Program-made: the position numbers and the translations under genes
In this document: piece after piece, positions 44,420-53,889 of the stretch
Layout: every line of letters starts with the position of its first letter
Position numbering within the stretch: position 1 is the stretch's first letter
Assembly: GCF_964063345.1 (NCBI RefSeq)
Contig: NZ_OZ061318.1
Span: forward strand, 1,798,001 to 1,862,000
Source of the DNA: Pseudomonas lini
Lineage (GTDB): Bacteria > Pseudomonadota > Gammaproteobacteria > Pseudomonadales > Pseudomonadaceae
DNA length: 64,000 nt
Reading direction: 5' to 3'
The notes under the pieces: generated by a model
Told to the model about the DNA's origin: nothing
Database searches by the model: none
Seen by the model: the letters and a program-made list of their open reading frames with translations, nothing else

Positions 44420-45268
44420 TCAGAACGAAACGCCGCCTTCGCCAACCAACTTTTCCAGCGCCCAAATGAGCACGAAGTCGATCAGCACGATCAGCACGGC
44501 AAACGAGAAAACGGTAGGGTCGAGCGAAGACACGGTGCGGCTGTACATCCAGATCGGCACGGTCATGACGTCGATGGTGTAGAGGAAATAGGTCACGGTG
44601 AATTCGTTGAACGAGACGATGAACGCCAGCAGCATGCCCGCCAGAATCCCTGATTTCATCAACGGCACCACCACATCGACAATCGCCCGAGTCGGTGAAG
44701 CGCCGAGCATTTGCGCAGCCTCTTCGACTTCGCTGCCGATGGAGAGCATCGCCGCGGTGCAATTTTTCACCACGAACGGCAGCGCCAGAATCACGTGGGC
44801 AATCACCAGTCGCGAGGTGGTGATGTGGAACGGCAGGCTGTCGAACACCAGCAGCAAGGCCAGGCCCAACACCACCATCGGGAACACCAGTGGCAGCGAC
44901 ATCAATTGCAACGCCACGGCCTTGCCGCGAAACTCGCAACGGGTCAGGGCATAGGCTGCCGGCACCGCGATAATCGTGGCGAAAATCATGGTCAGGCAGG
45001 CCACCATCAAACTGGTGGACATGGCTTTGCCGAGGCTCAGCACGTCGCTGGAGTCTGGTGACACAAAGGTGTTCCAGGCGGCTTTGTACCATTGCAGGCT
45101 ATAGCTGCTGGGCGGGAAGTCGAGGTTCGACGCGCCGCTGAACGACATGACGATCATGGTCAAGATCGGCAGCACCGCCAGCAGCAAAATGAAACCCGAC
45201 AGGATGCCGGCGAACTTGCCGGTATCGCCCGGCAGCAGCGAGTGACGCTTCTTGATCAGGGTGCTCAT
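44420..45268 (-). CDS. ABC transporter permease (PotC-like)
   Basis: A 282-aa inner-membrane protein with six helices and the EAA loop (EEAAQMLGASPTRAIVDVVV) that contacts the ATPase. It overlaps the upstream permease by 4 bases (ATGA). The family imports polyamines or similar cationic substrates. Confidence 0.93.
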   Translation of the reverse strand: MSTLIKKRHSLLPGDTGKFAGILSGFILLLAVLPILTMIVMSFSGASNLDFPPSSYSLQWYKAAWNTFVSPDSSDVLSLGKAMSTSLMVACLTMIFATIIAVPAAYALTRCEFRGKAVALQLMSLPLVFPMVVLGLALLLVFDSLPFHITTSRLVIAHVILALPFVVKNCTAAMLSIGSEVEEAAQMLGASPTRAIVDVVVPLMKSGILAGMLLAFIVSFNEFTVTYFLYTIDVMTVPIWMYSRTVSSLDPTVFSFAVLIVLIDFVLIWALEKLVGEGGVSF

Positions 45269-46173
45269 TGGGAAGCCTCCAGCATGCGCCGACGACGGCC
45301 GGTGATGTATTCGGACAAGGTCATGATCGCCAGGGTGGTAACGATCAGCACCACACCGGCAGCAGAGGCGGCGGGCCAGTTCATCAACGGAGCGATCTGG
45401 TCATGCACCATCACCGCCAGCATCGGCACGCGCCGACCACCGAGCAGCAGCGGCACCACAAAACTGCTGGCGTTGTAGGCGAACACCAGCGTCGCGCCGG
45501 TGATGATCCCCGGCAGACTCATCGGCAATACCACTTGGCGAAACACCTGCAAGCGACTGGCGCCTAGGGTGGCAGCGGCTTCTTCATAAGTGCGAGCGAC
45601 GCCGCGCATGGCGCTGGCAATTGGCAGCACGGCCAAGGGGAACGCGGTTTGCACCAGGCCCATCAACACGCCGTTCTGGTTGTACAGCAGCATGATCGGG
45701 CGCTTGATCAGGCCCAGGCCCATCAGCGCCTGATTGAGCATCCCGCCGGGGCCGAGAATCACCAGCCAGCCATAGCTTTGCAGCAGCAGGTTGACCAGTA
45801 AGGGCAGCAGCACCGCCGCGAGGAAGATCCGCCGCACGAACGGTGAGGTCAGCCGCGACATGGTGTAGGCCACCGGGATCGCCAACAGCACCGCAATCAC
45901 CGCGCTGATCAGCGCCAGGCGCAACGTCAGCAGCAACGATTTGAGGTAATAGGGTTCCAGCAATTGGGCGTAACTGGCCAGGCTGAACCCGGTCCACTCC
46001 GCGCCTTTGGTGCCGACGCTCATGCGCAGCACCAGCAGGCTTGCGGCAATCAGCACGCCGAGAAACAGCATCGACGGCGAGAGAAAAAACCAGGCACGCG
46101 CCGTCGGTGAGACACCCCGATTGATGCGCACGGGTGCGGCGCTTACCGGATGGGTCAGAGGTTGGTGTTCCAT
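45265..46173 (-). CDS. ABC transporter permease (PotB-like)
   Basis: A 302-aa inner-membrane protein starting MEHQPLTHPV, with six predicted helices and the EAA loop (YEEAAATLGASRLQVFRQVV). The ATG at 46173 is chosen because the longer frame is repeat-derived sequence. It is separated from the binding-protein gene by a long perfect inverted repeat. Confidence 0.92.
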   Translation of the reverse strand: MEHQPLTHPVSAAPVRINRGVSPTARAWFFLSPSMLFLGVLIAASLLVLRMSVGTKGAEWTGFSLASYAQLLEPYYLKSLLLTLRLALISAVIAVLLAIPVAYTMSRLTSPFVRRIFLAAVLLPLLVNLLLQSYGWLVILGPGGMLNQALMGLGLIKRPIMLLYNQNGVLMGLVQTAFPLAVLPIASAMRGVARTYEEAAATLGASRLQVFRQVVLPMSLPGIITGATLVFAYNASSFVVPLLLGGRRVPMLAVMVHDQIAPLMNWPAASAAGVVLIVTTLAIMTLSEYITGRRRRMLEASQ

Positions 46174-46220
46174 AGCAAAGGGTCTCGTCAATGGAAAGCA
46201 GCTGACAAACACAAGACTTG

Positions 46221-46343
46221 AAACCACTGAAGATCCCTGTGGGAGCGGGCTTGCCCGCGATAGCAATCTGTCAGTCACATCGTTGTCGACAGGGAGGCCG
46301 TCATCGCGGGCAAGCCCGCTCCCACAGGGATCTTCAGTGGTTT
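46221..46343. repeat. REPIN, family B, with 41-bp perfect arms, inside the ABC operon
   Basis: 46221-46261 and 46303-46343 are exact reverse complements over 41 bases, extending well past the usual REP core (outer ends AAACCACTGAAGATCCCTGT). The loop is 41 bases. It lies between the binding-protein gene and the first permease gene. Confidence 0.92.
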
Positions 46344-46367
46344 GAAGATCCTGTATTCGCCACTCGA

Positions 46368-47471
46368 TCAGGAAGAAAAGATTTCCGTGTAACGACGAAT
46401 CCATTGGTCATGCACGGTGGCCAGGAAGGCGTTGTCGTGCATGATCGCCTTCTCGGCAATCTGCTCCGGCGTGAGGATGTACGGGCTCTTGCGCGCTTCG
46501 GCGGAGATGATCGCCTTGGCGTTGACCGGGCCGTTGTAGATGTCTTCGGCCATCTTGCCCTGCACCAGCGGGTCCAGAGAGTGGTTGATAAAGGCATAGG
46601 CCAGGTCGGTATCGCCCGGACGATTCTTCGGCATCACCGACAGCATCAGGTCGGTGTAGAAGCCTTCCTTCATGCCAAACGTGGCGCCCAGGCCGTAGGC
46701 CGGGTCGCGAATCTGTTTCGGGAAAAACGCCGGCGCGTACAAGCCGCCCATGTCCAGCGAACCGGTGCGGAACAGCTCGGCGATCTGGTTCGGGTTTTCG
46801 CCCAGGGTCACGACGCGATCTTTCAGCTCGGCGAGTTTCTTGAAGCCTGGCTCGATGTTGTGTTCGTCACCACCGGCCAGTTTGGCGGCGATGATGATCA
46901 GGTCCATGGCCTCGGTCCAGTTCGGCGGCGGCAGGAAGATGTTCGGCGACAGCTCCGCATCCCACAGGGCGGCATAGCTGTCTGGCGCTTCTTTGATGGT
47001 GCGGGTGCTATAGACCAGGCTGTTGCACCACAGCAGGTAACCGATGCCGTGACCGTTGGCGCCGGTGCGGTATTTTTCCGGCACGTCGATCAGGTTAGGG
47101 ATGCGGTTGAGATCGGGTTTTTCCAGCAGGTTGGCGGCGGCCAGACCTTCGGCGCCGACGCCGGCCAGAGTGATGATGTCGTACTGCGGACGATCACCGC
47201 CGGCCTTGAGTTTGGCGACCATTTCCGAGGTGCTGCCGGTGCGGTCAGCGATGACCTTGCAGCCGTACTTGGCTTCGAAGGTTGCCGCGATATTGCGCAA
47301 TGCTGCAAGGCCGGTGTCATCGGACCAGGTCAGCAAGCGCAGGGTCTTGCCCTGGAAGCGTGTGTCGCTGGCATTGGCCTTGATGAACGGCATGCTCATG
47401 GCCGCCGCAGCCACGGACGCCACGCCCACGGTTTTGATGAATTGACGTCTGTTCAGATCGTGCTCGCCCAT
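46368..47471 (-). CDS. ABC transporter substrate-binding protein (PotD/PotF-like), Tat-exported
   Basis: A 367-aa periplasmic binding protein. The N-terminus carries a twin-arginine signal (NRRQFIKTVG, hydrophobic core, cleavage after IKANA). The mature part (LRLLTWSDDTGLAALRNIAA...) is of the spermidine/putrescine-binding class. ATG at 47471 follows GGGAG. It is the first gene of the transporter set, downstream of the aldehyde dehydrogenase and aruI genes. A guanidino or polyamine-like ligand fits the context but is inferred. Confidence 0.9.
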   Translation of the reverse strand: MGEHDLNRRQFIKTVGVASVAAAAMSMPFIKANASDTRFQGKTLRLLTWSDDTGLAALRNIAATFEAKYGCKVIADRTGSTSEMVAKLKAGGDRPQYDIITLAGVGAEGLAAANLLEKPDLNRIPNLIDVPEKYRTGANGHGIGYLLWCNSLVYSTRTIKEAPDSYAALWDAELSPNIFLPPPNWTEAMDLIIIAAKLAGGDEHNIEPGFKKLAELKDRVVTLGENPNQIAELFRTGSLDMGGLYAPAFFPKQIRDPAYGLGATFGMKEGFYTDLMLSVMPKNRPGDTDLAYAFINHSLDPLVQGKMAEDIYNGPVNAKAIISAEARKSPYILTPEQIAEKAIMHDNAFLATVHDQWIRRYTEIFSS

Positions 47472-47689
47472 GAAGGACTCCCTTTGTTTTTTTAAGTATG
47501 AGGTTGGTCGCAACCGTTGCATCCGCGCGGCCAGATCAGCTTCAAGCTCCCGGTTTCAATGGGCCTTGGCGATGCCAGCGGGTTCATCCTGAGGTCGTGC
47601 AAAACACCTGACTATCGATAAAAACTCATTGAAGCCATGACGCTGATGCATGCCTCATCGCGAGGCATGCGCTCACCTTTTTCGTGCCT
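47472..47689. other. Intergenic region between ALDH and ABC operon, with a hairpin
   Basis: 218 bases without a gene. A perfect 9-bp dyad GCATGCCTC-ATCGC-GAGGCATGC lies at 47648-47670. It has a T-run only on the plus-strand side, so it is not a clear terminator for the minus-strand ALDH gene. A promoter for the binding-protein gene is expected here but none was recognised with confidence. Confidence 0.5.
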
Positions 47690-49138
47690 TCAGACGGCCC
47701 GAATCACGTGTTTTATTTCCTGGAAAGCCTGCAAGCCCCACGGCCCCAATTCGCGGCCGATGCTGCTCTGTTTGTAGCCACCCCAAGCGGTCTGCGGGAA
47801 GATCACTTGCGGCGCGTTGATCCACACAAGCCCCGCCTGCAAAGCGTTGGCGACCCGATCGGCCGCTTCGGCGTCGCGCGTAACCACACTGGCCACCAGG
47901 CCGAACTGACTGTCGTTGGCCAGGGCAATCGCCTCGGCTTCAGAGGTGAAACTGCGCACGCAGATCACCGGGCCGAAAATCTCTTCGCACCACAACGCAC
48001 TGTCGAGGGGCGCGTCGATGAAAATAGTCGGCTGCAAAAAATAGCCGCGTGGCAGGTCTGCCGGACGATTACCGCCGCAGATCAACTTCGCGCCTTCGCT
48101 CAAACCGCGATCGATGTGGCCCAGCACGCGTTGGTATTGCGCCTGATTGACCAGTGCGCCCATTTCCACGGTCGGGTCGAACGGGTCAGCCACGCGAATG
48201 GCTTCGGCACGCGCCTTCAATCGCGCTACAAATTTTTCCGCCAACTCATCGGCGACCAGCACGCGACTGGTCGCGGAACACATCTGCCCGGCGTTGAAGA
48301 AACCGCCGCCACAGGCCACTTCCACGGCCAGCTCGATGTCGGCATCGGCGAGTACCAGCAGCGAAGATTTGCCGCCCAATTCCAGGCTCACACCCTTCAC
48401 GGTTTCTGCTGCGCGCTGCATGACCTGGACACCGACCGCGTTGCTGCCGGTGAAGGAAATCTTGGCGATGCGCGGATCAGCCGACAGCGGCGCGCCGACG
48501 GCCAGGCCAGTGCCGCAGACCAGATTGAACACACCGTTTGGCAGACCGGCTTCGGCAATGATCGTCGCCAGTTCCAGCTCCGGCAGCGGTGTCACTTCCG
48601 ACGGTTTAAGCACCACGCAGCAACCGGCAGCCAGGGCCGGGGCGAGTTTCCAGGCAGTGGTGACCATCGGGAAATTCCACGGCACGATCAGCCCCACCAC
48701 ACCGCATGGCTCGCGGCGCAAACGGGCGCTGAAATCGTCGCTCGACAATGCCACGACGCTGTCCTGTTTCGCGTCCAGGCCTTCGGCCAGATCGGCGTAA
48801 TACTCGAACGTGGCGATTACATCGTCGACATCGATGGCCGCTTCGAACAGTGGTTTGCCGTTGTTGCTCGACTGCAATTTCATCAACTGCTCGCGACCGG
48901 CGTGTACGCCTGCGGCGATTCTGCGCAGGATCGCTCCGCGCTCGGCGCCGGTGGTTTTCGACCACTCTTTGAAAGCGTTGGTCGCCGCTGTAACAGCCTG
49001 ATCGACAGCGTGTTCATCGCCGCCGTTTACGGTGGTCAACAGGGCTTCTGTAGCTGGGTTGATCACGCGCAGATGTTCGTTACCGGCGGACCATTGACCA
49101 TCGATGAACAGGCCGTCCAAAGTAGTTGGAAAACTCAT
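47690..49138 (-). CDS. NAD(P)-dependent aldehyde dehydrogenase (probable 4-guanidinobutyraldehyde dehydrogenase)
   Basis: A 482-aa aldehyde dehydrogenase: VPWNFPMVTTAWKLAPALAA, KPSEVTPLPEL, FTGSNAVG, catalytic Glu in LELGGKSS and catalytic Cys in NAGQMCSATSR. ATG at 49138 overlaps the aruI stop by 4 bases, so it is translated directly after the decarboxylase. That coupling suggests it oxidises the decarboxylase product, 4-guanidinobutyraldehyde, to 4-guanidinobutyrate in the arginine transaminase pathway. Confidence 0.9.
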   Translation of the reverse strand: MSFPTTLDGLFIDGQWSAGNEHLRVINPATEALLTTVNGGDEHAVDQAVTAATNAFKEWSKTTGAERGAILRRIAAGVHAGREQLMKLQSSNNGKPLFEAAIDVDDVIATFEYYADLAEGLDAKQDSVVALSSDDFSARLRREPCGVVGLIVPWNFPMVTTAWKLAPALAAGCCVVLKPSEVTPLPELELATIIAEAGLPNGVFNLVCGTGLAVGAPLSADPRIAKISFTGSNAVGVQVMQRAAETVKGVSLELGGKSSLLVLADADIELAVEVACGGGFFNAGQMCSATSRVLVADELAEKFVARLKARAEAIRVADPFDPTVEMGALVNQAQYQRVLGHIDRGLSEGAKLICGGNRPADLPRGYFLQPTIFIDAPLDSALWCEEIFGPVICVRSFTSEAEAIALANDSQFGLVASVVTRDAEAADRVANALQAGLVWINAPQVIFPQTAWGGYKQSSIGRELGPWGLQAFQEIKHVIRAV

Positions 49139-50772
49139 TTCGACACCGCCTTCATCCATTGGGCCTGATCGATTTCAATCAGGGTCGGGCCCTGGCGATC
49201 GGTGGCGAGGCGCAATGCACTGCGCAGTTCTTCGACACCGCTGACCGCCTCGGCGGCGCAGCCCAGCGCCTTGGCCACACCGATGAAGTCCGGGGTGTAG
49301 ATGTCCACGCCCACCGGCTCGATGTCGCGGTTGACCATGTATTTCTTGATCTCTTCGTAGCCCTGGTTATTCCACAGCAGGACGATCACCGGGGTGCGTG
49401 CTTCCACCGCACTGGCCAGTTCCGGCAGGGTGAATTGCAGACCGCCGTCGCCGATCAGGCACAGCACCGGAGGGCGTGCACCGCCTTCGACGCGGCCACC
49501 GAGCCAGGCGCCAATCGCTGCCGGCAAGGCGTAACCGAGGGTGCCGTAACCGGTGGACGAGTTGAACCAGCGGCGCGGGCGTTCCGGGTTGAACGTGAGG
49601 TTGCCGGTGTACACCGGTTGGGTCGAATCGCCGACGAACACCGCGTTCGGCAATTCGTGCAAAACGGTTTCCAGGAAACGGGTCTGAGCCAGCGTCGGGG
49701 CGTCCCAGGTTGCGGCCAGTTCATCGCGTAAACGCGCGGCACGCACCTGGCCCCAATCGTTGCGACGCTCGGCCAGCGACTGGTGGGACAGCGCACTCAG
49801 CAAGGCCTGAGCGGCGTTGCGCGAGTCGGCCACCAACGCGACTTTCGGCGGGTAATTACGCACGGTCTGGTCGGGGTCGATGTCCACGCGCAGCAACACG
49901 CCGGGAATGTCGAAGCCACCGGCGAAGGTGACGTCGTAATCGGTTTCGGCCAGTTCGGTGCCGATGGCCAGCACCACGTCGGCCTCGGCGACCAGCGCAC
50001 GAGTGGCTACCAGGCTTTGGGTCGAACCGATCAGCAGCGGATGGCTGGATTCGAGCATGCCTTTGGCATTGATGGTCAGGGCCACCGGCGCATCCAGCAG
50101 TTCCGCCAGTTCAGTCAACTCGGCCGCGGCGTCGATGGCGCCGCCACCGGCGAGAATCAACGGGCGCTTGGCCCCGGCCAACAAGTCGGTCATGCGGCTG
50201 ATCGCGCTTGGCGAAGCACCGGCGCGATCAATGTTCACCGGCACGCTGGCGAGCAAGTCATCAGCTTCTTCGACCAACACGTCCAATGGAATTTCGATGT
50301 GCACCGGACGCGGACGGCCAGCCTGGAACAGCGCGAAGGCGCGGGCCAATACGCCCGGCAATTCAGCTGCCGACATCAAGGTGTGGGAGAACGCTGCGAC
50401 GCCACCGACCAGTGCACCTTGGTTTGGCAACTCATGCAACTTGCCGCGACCGCCGCCCAATTGGCTGCGCGATTGCACGCTGGAGATCACCAGCATCGGG
50501 ATCGAGTCGGCGTAAGCCTGGCCCATGGCGGTGGTGATGTTGGTCATGCCAGGGCCGGTGATGATGAAGCACACACCCGGTTTGCCGCTGGTGCGCGCAT
50601 AACCGTCGGCCATGAAACCGGCGCCCTGTTCGTGACGCGGAGTGACGTGGTTGATGCTCGAACGGGCCAGCCCGCGATACAGCTCCACGGTGTGAACCCC
50701 GGGAATGCCGAACACCTGCTCGACCCCGTAATCTTCGAGTAACTTGACCAATACTTCGCCGCACGTCGCCAT
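49135..50772 (-). CDS. aruI: 5-guanidino-2-oxopentanoate (2-ketoarginine) decarboxylase
   Basis: A 545-aa thiamine diphosphate enzyme. N-terminal GVEQVFGIPGVHTVELYRGL and HEQGAGFMADGYARTSGKPG contain the catalytic Glu region; the C-terminal GDGGLQFTLPELASAVEA...NNQGYEEIK is the ThDP/Mg motif. It belongs to the acetolactate synthase-like family but the first motifs match AruI proteins. It decarboxylates 2-ketoarginine from arginine transamination. The transaminase gene aruH is not in this window. ATG at 50772. Divergent from a LysR regulator. Confidence 0.88.
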   Translation of the reverse strand: MATCGEVLVKLLEDYGVEQVFGIPGVHTVELYRGLARSSINHVTPRHEQGAGFMADGYARTSGKPGVCFIITGPGMTNITTAMGQAYADSIPMLVISSVQSRSQLGGGRGKLHELPNQGALVGGVAAFSHTLMSAAELPGVLARAFALFQAGRPRPVHIEIPLDVLVEEADDLLASVPVNIDRAGASPSAISRMTDLLAGAKRPLILAGGGAIDAAAELTELAELLDAPVALTINAKGMLESSHPLLIGSTQSLVATRALVAEADVVLAIGTELAETDYDVTFAGGFDIPGVLLRVDIDPDQTVRNYPPKVALVADSRNAAQALLSALSHQSLAERRNDWGQVRAARLRDELAATWDAPTLAQTRFLETVLHELPNAVFVGDSTQPVYTGNLTFNPERPRRWFNSSTGYGTLGYALPAAIGAWLGGRVEGGARPPVLCLIGDGGLQFTLPELASAVEARTPVIVLLWNNQGYEEIKKYMVNRDIEPVGVDIYTPDFIGVAKALGCAAEAVSGVEELRSALRLATDRQGPTLIEIDQAQWMKAVSK

Positions 50773-50931
50773 GTCTTTGCCCTTTTTGTTCGTTTGAGAC
50801 GCCGGGCCTGCGCAGTGTTTATGATGGGTTGGCAGGTCCAGGGATGGCCTCATTGGAACGGGCGACACGTAGCCGCAACAATGGATAAAAAGTCATACTA
50901 GCCATGTCTTCACGTCATACCTTGGGTCCCC

Positions 50932-51813
50932 ATGAAACGATTGCCTCCCCTGCCGGCGCTGCACACTTTTCTGATCACCGCGCAGTGCTGCAACTTCACC
51001 CGGGCCGCCGAACAACTGCACATCACCCAAGGCGCGGTGAGCCGGCAGATCGCCGGGCTGGAAGATCATCTGGGTTATGAGCTGTTCATTCGCCAGGCGC
51101 GAGGCTTGAGCCTGACCGCCGAAGGACGGGAATGGCTGCCACGGGTGCAGCAGATTTTCGGCCTGATCGACGAGGCCGTGGAGCAGATCGGCGAGAAGCG
51201 CGAAACCCTGCAACTGAAAGCCCCGACCTGCGTGATGCGCTGGCTGTTGCCGCGCCTGTTGCAGTGGCAAAAGGAACGCCCGGATGTACCGGTGGAATTG
51301 ACCACCACGGTGAAACACGGCGTGGACTTTCATCGCGAGCAGTTCGATGCGGCGGTGATGTATGGCGCGCCGCCGGACAGTTCACTGGCCTCCCAGCATC
51401 TGTTCGATGAGCAACTGACGCCCGTGTGCTCCCGACCGATGCTTGAAGGGCCGATGGCTTTGCAAACACCGGCCGATCTGCAACAGCACTTGTTGCTGCA
51501 CCCCACCCGCGATGAACGGGACTGGAACGCCTGGCTGAAGGCTGCGGATATTCGGCTGAGCAATGTCGGCAAAGGTCAGCATTTCGAAACCCTGGACCTG
51601 GCGATGTCGATGGCGTCTCAGGGGACAGGTGTAGCGATTGGCGATTGGTCGTTGATCGGCGATGACCTGAGTGCCGGGCGGCTGGTCATGCCTTTTGATT
51701 TGAAGGTGAAAACCGGGTTGGCGTATTACCTGGTGTTCCCCGAAAAACCGGAGCCTTCGCCGAAGTTGCGCGAATTGATGGGATGGTTGGTGGAGCAGGC
51801 GCAGAGTCGCTGA
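50932..51813 (+). CDS. LysR-family regulator (GcvA-like), divergent from aruI
   Basis: A 293-aa regulator with N-terminal winged HTH (FLITAQCCNFTRAAEQLHIT-QGAVSRQIAGLE) and a C-terminal periplasmic-binding-like effector domain. The 159-base gap to aruI is the shared regulatory region. By position it likely controls the aruI-ALDH operon in response to an arginine catabolite; this is inference. A family B REPIN follows 10 bases after the stop. Confidence 0.9.
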   Translation: MKRLPPLPALHTFLITAQCCNFTRAAEQLHITQGAVSRQIAGLEDHLGYELFIRQARGLSLTAEGREWLPRVQQIFGLIDEAVEQIGEKRETLQLKAPTCVMRWLLPRLLQWQKERPDVPVELTTTVKHGVDFHREQFDAAVMYGAPPDSSLASQHLFDEQLTPVCSRPMLEGPMALQTPADLQQHLLLHPTRDERDWNAWLKAADIRLSNVGKGQHFETLDLAMSMASQGTGVAIGDWSLIGDDLSAGRLVMPFDLKVKTGLAYYLVFPEKPEPSPKLRELMGWLVEQAQSR

Positions 51814-51823
51814 AACCCAAAAA

Positions 51824-51889
51824 GCATCGCGGGCAAGCCCGCTCCCACAGGATATCCACTGTCCTGTGGGAGCGGGCTTGCCCGCGATA
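51824..51889. repeat. REPIN, family B, short loop
   Basis: GCATCGCGGGCAAGCCCGCT...and its inverted copy are separated by only about 14 bases, the most compact pair in the window. Confidence 0.92.
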
Positions 51890-51918
51890 GAGGCCGTACA
51901 GTCGACATCAATGTCACT

Positions 51919-52029
51919 GATCGTTCCCACGCGCAGCAAAGGAATGCAGCCCGGGACGCTCCGCGTCCCTTCCAAAGCCGAACGCGGAGCGTCCGTTGAG
52001 GCATTCCTTTGCTGCGCGTGGGAACGATC
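51919..52029. repeat. Long intergenic palindrome, family C
   Basis: TGATCGTTCCCACGCGCAGC...GGACGCTCCGCGTCC and a matching inverted half form an extended cruciform of ~110 bases. A second member is at 59262-59366. The ends differ from the REP families above. Confidence 0.88.
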
Positions 52030-52055
52030 AACGCTGGCGTGCGGTGTGGCGGGGA

Positions 52056-52670
52056 TCAATACCCGACAGTAAACCGCTGGCGGGAATACTTTGGCGTTTC
52101 CACTTCATCCAGCAGCGCAATGGCGAAGTCAGCAAAGGTAATCCAGCTACGGCCCTGCGCACTCACCAGCAAGTCATCCTTGCCGACCCGAAACGTGCTG
52201 GTGCGCTCACCTTCGACAAACTCTGCCGACGGCGACAAGAACGTCCAGTCCAGGTCATTTTCCTGACGCAAGGTACTCAGGAAAGCAGCACCGGCGCTGG
52301 CCTCGGCCTTGTATTCTTCCGGGAAACCTTCGCTGTCGATCACCCGCGAGCCGTCCGGCAGCAACAGCGAACCGGCACCGCCGACCACCAGCAGACGCTT
52401 GACCCCGGCCTTCTTCACCGGTTCGATGATCGCGCTGGCAGGGATGGTGGAGAAGTGCGCAGCGCTGATCACCGCATCATGCCCGGCCACGGCGGCTTGC
52501 AATGCAGCAGCGTCGAGCACGTCCACGCTTTTGCTCAAGACACCGGCACGCGGGGCGATTTTCGAGGTGTCGCGGGCGATGGCAGTGACGCTGTGACCGC
52601 GACGCAGGGCTTCTTCCAACAGTTGACTACCGGCACGACCGGTGGCACCGATGATTGCGATGTTGCTCAT
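52056..52670 (-). CDS. NAD(P)-binding (NmrA/SDR-like) reductase
   Basis: A 204-aa Rossmann protein: IAIIGATGRAGSQLLEEALR is the dinucleotide-binding glycine motif, followed by DVLDAAALQAAVAGHDAVIS. It resembles NAD(P)H-binding proteins of the atypical SDR class with unknown substrate. ATG at 52670 has GGAGAAAC upstream. The longer frame is REPIN sequence. Confidence 0.88.
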   Translation of the reverse strand: MSNIAIIGATGRAGSQLLEEALRRGHSVTAIARDTSKIAPRAGVLSKSVDVLDAAALQAAVAGHDAVISAAHFSTIPASAIIEPVKKAGVKRLLVVGGAGSLLLPDGSRVIDSEGFPEEYKAEASAGAAFLSTLRQENDLDWTFLSPSAEFVEGERTSTFRVGKDDLLVSAQGRSWITFADFAIALLDEVETPKYSRQRFTVGY

Positions 52671-52721
52671 GACGTTTCTCCAGTTGTGGTGATGTAGTTG
52701 TAGTGGTTTGGCAATGCTCAC

Positions 52722-52843
52722 TGTGGCGAGGGAGCTTGCTTCCGCTGGAGTGCGAAGCGCTCCCCTGCACTCCATCAGGCACACCGCATTTACAGGTTTT
52801 ACGACTGCTTCGCAGCCGAGCGGGAGCAAGCTCCCTCGCCACA
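52722..52843. repeat. REPIN, family A
   Basis: Standard GTGGCGAGGGAGCTTGCT(T/C)CC ends with an internal dyad, in the 223-base gap between two minus-strand genes. Confidence 0.9.
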
Positions 52844-52893
52844 AGATTTCACTCTTCAGATATTTTCATTGGTTAGTGAGATTGCTCAGCGGA

Positions 52894-53775
52894 TCACCAC
52901 TTCATCTCGCCCTTGGCGACTTTGGCGCTCAGCTCCAGCGAGCTTTCTTCGCCCAGGCTCGGGTAGCGTTTTTTCATCGCGGCGATCAGTTCGGCAGCGT
53001 CTTTCGCCTTGGCGGTTTCTTCGTCGAAAGCCTTGATGTAATCGGCAGTGAACTTCACCGCCGCCAGAGAACGCGCGCTCTCACCAAGGTAGTGACCCGG
53101 CACGATGGTGGTCGGTTTCAGCGCTTCGATCGCGTGCAACGTCTTCAGCCAATCGGCATGGGATTGCGCGGTCTGGGTGTCGGCCATCCACACGTGAATG
53201 TTTTCCGCGACCACCACGCCACCGACCACAGCCTTGATCGACGGGATCCACACAAAGCTGCGATCCGGCTGCTTGCCGTCCAGGCCGATCACCTGCAATT
53301 TCTGCCCTTCCAGCATCAGGCTGTCGCCCTTGAGCACCTGCGGCACGATGGTTTTGTTCGGCACGTCGGCGCCCATTTTCGGGCCCCAAAATGCCAGTTT
53401 GCCGTCGACGGTTTTTTTGATGTGATCAACAGTCGGTTGCGAGGCCAGCACTTTGGCATTCGGGAACGCTTTGGTCACGGTGTCGAGGCCGAAGTAGTAA
53501 TCCGGGTCACCGTGGCTGATGTAGATGGTGGTCAGTTGCTTGCCGCTGGCGCGGATTTTTTCCACCACTTGTTCGGCTTGGGCTTTGCCGAATTGCGCGT
53601 CCACCAGAATCGCTTCTTTCTCGCCGCTGACCAGCACCGAGGTCACCGGGAAGATCGCGTTGGTGCCAGGGTTGTAGACGTCCAGCGTCAGGGTGGACGC
53701 CGCAGCGGCATGGGCCGCGAAGCCGAGCGTGGCGGTTGCCAGAAGAATACGTTTGATTGAAGTGAAGCCGATCAT
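52894..53775 (-). CDS. Exported metallo-beta-lactamase-fold protein with altered metal motif
   Basis: A 293-aa precursor with an N-terminal signal peptide (IKRILLATATLGFAAHAAAA). The MBL fold is visible (LVSGEKEAILVDAQF; VPGHYLG). The canonical HxHxDH metal motif is replaced by HGDPDYY: H88-x-D90-x-D92-Y93, so the second and last histidines are missing. ATG at 53775 has GGAG upstream. It is divergent from a LysR gene that probably regulates it. Substrate unknown; metal binding may be altered. Confidence 0.85.
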   Translation of the reverse strand: MIGFTSIKRILLATATLGFAAHAAAASTLTLDVYNPGTNAIFPVTSVLVSGEKEAILVDAQFGKAQAEQVVEKIRASGKQLTTIYISHGDPDYYFGLDTVTKAFPNAKVLASQPTVDHIKKTVDGKLAFWGPKMGADVPNKTIVPQVLKGDSLMLEGQKLQVIGLDGKQPDRSFVWIPSIKAVVGGVVVAENIHVWMADTQTAQSHADWLKTLHAIEALKPTTIVPGHYLGESARSLAAVKFTADYIKAFDEETAKAKDAAELIAAMKKRYPSLGEESSLELSAKVAKGEMKW

Positions 53776-53889
53776 CTGTTGCTCCGTTGTCCGAATGCCA
53801 TGCTTGGCGATGTGACAGAGCTTAGTTGCCTGGTTCAATACAAAAAATGCGATGCTTGAACATAGTTTGTTTCTGAAAGCGGGCAAATC

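Noticed and set aside
47648..47670. Hairpin as terminator of the aldehyde dehydrogenase gene
   Set aside because: The T-run is on the wrong side for minus-strand transcription.
47684..49168. 494-codon open frame antisense to the aldehyde dehydrogenase
   Set aside because: No recognisable domain and fully covered by a gene with intact ALDH catalytic motifs.
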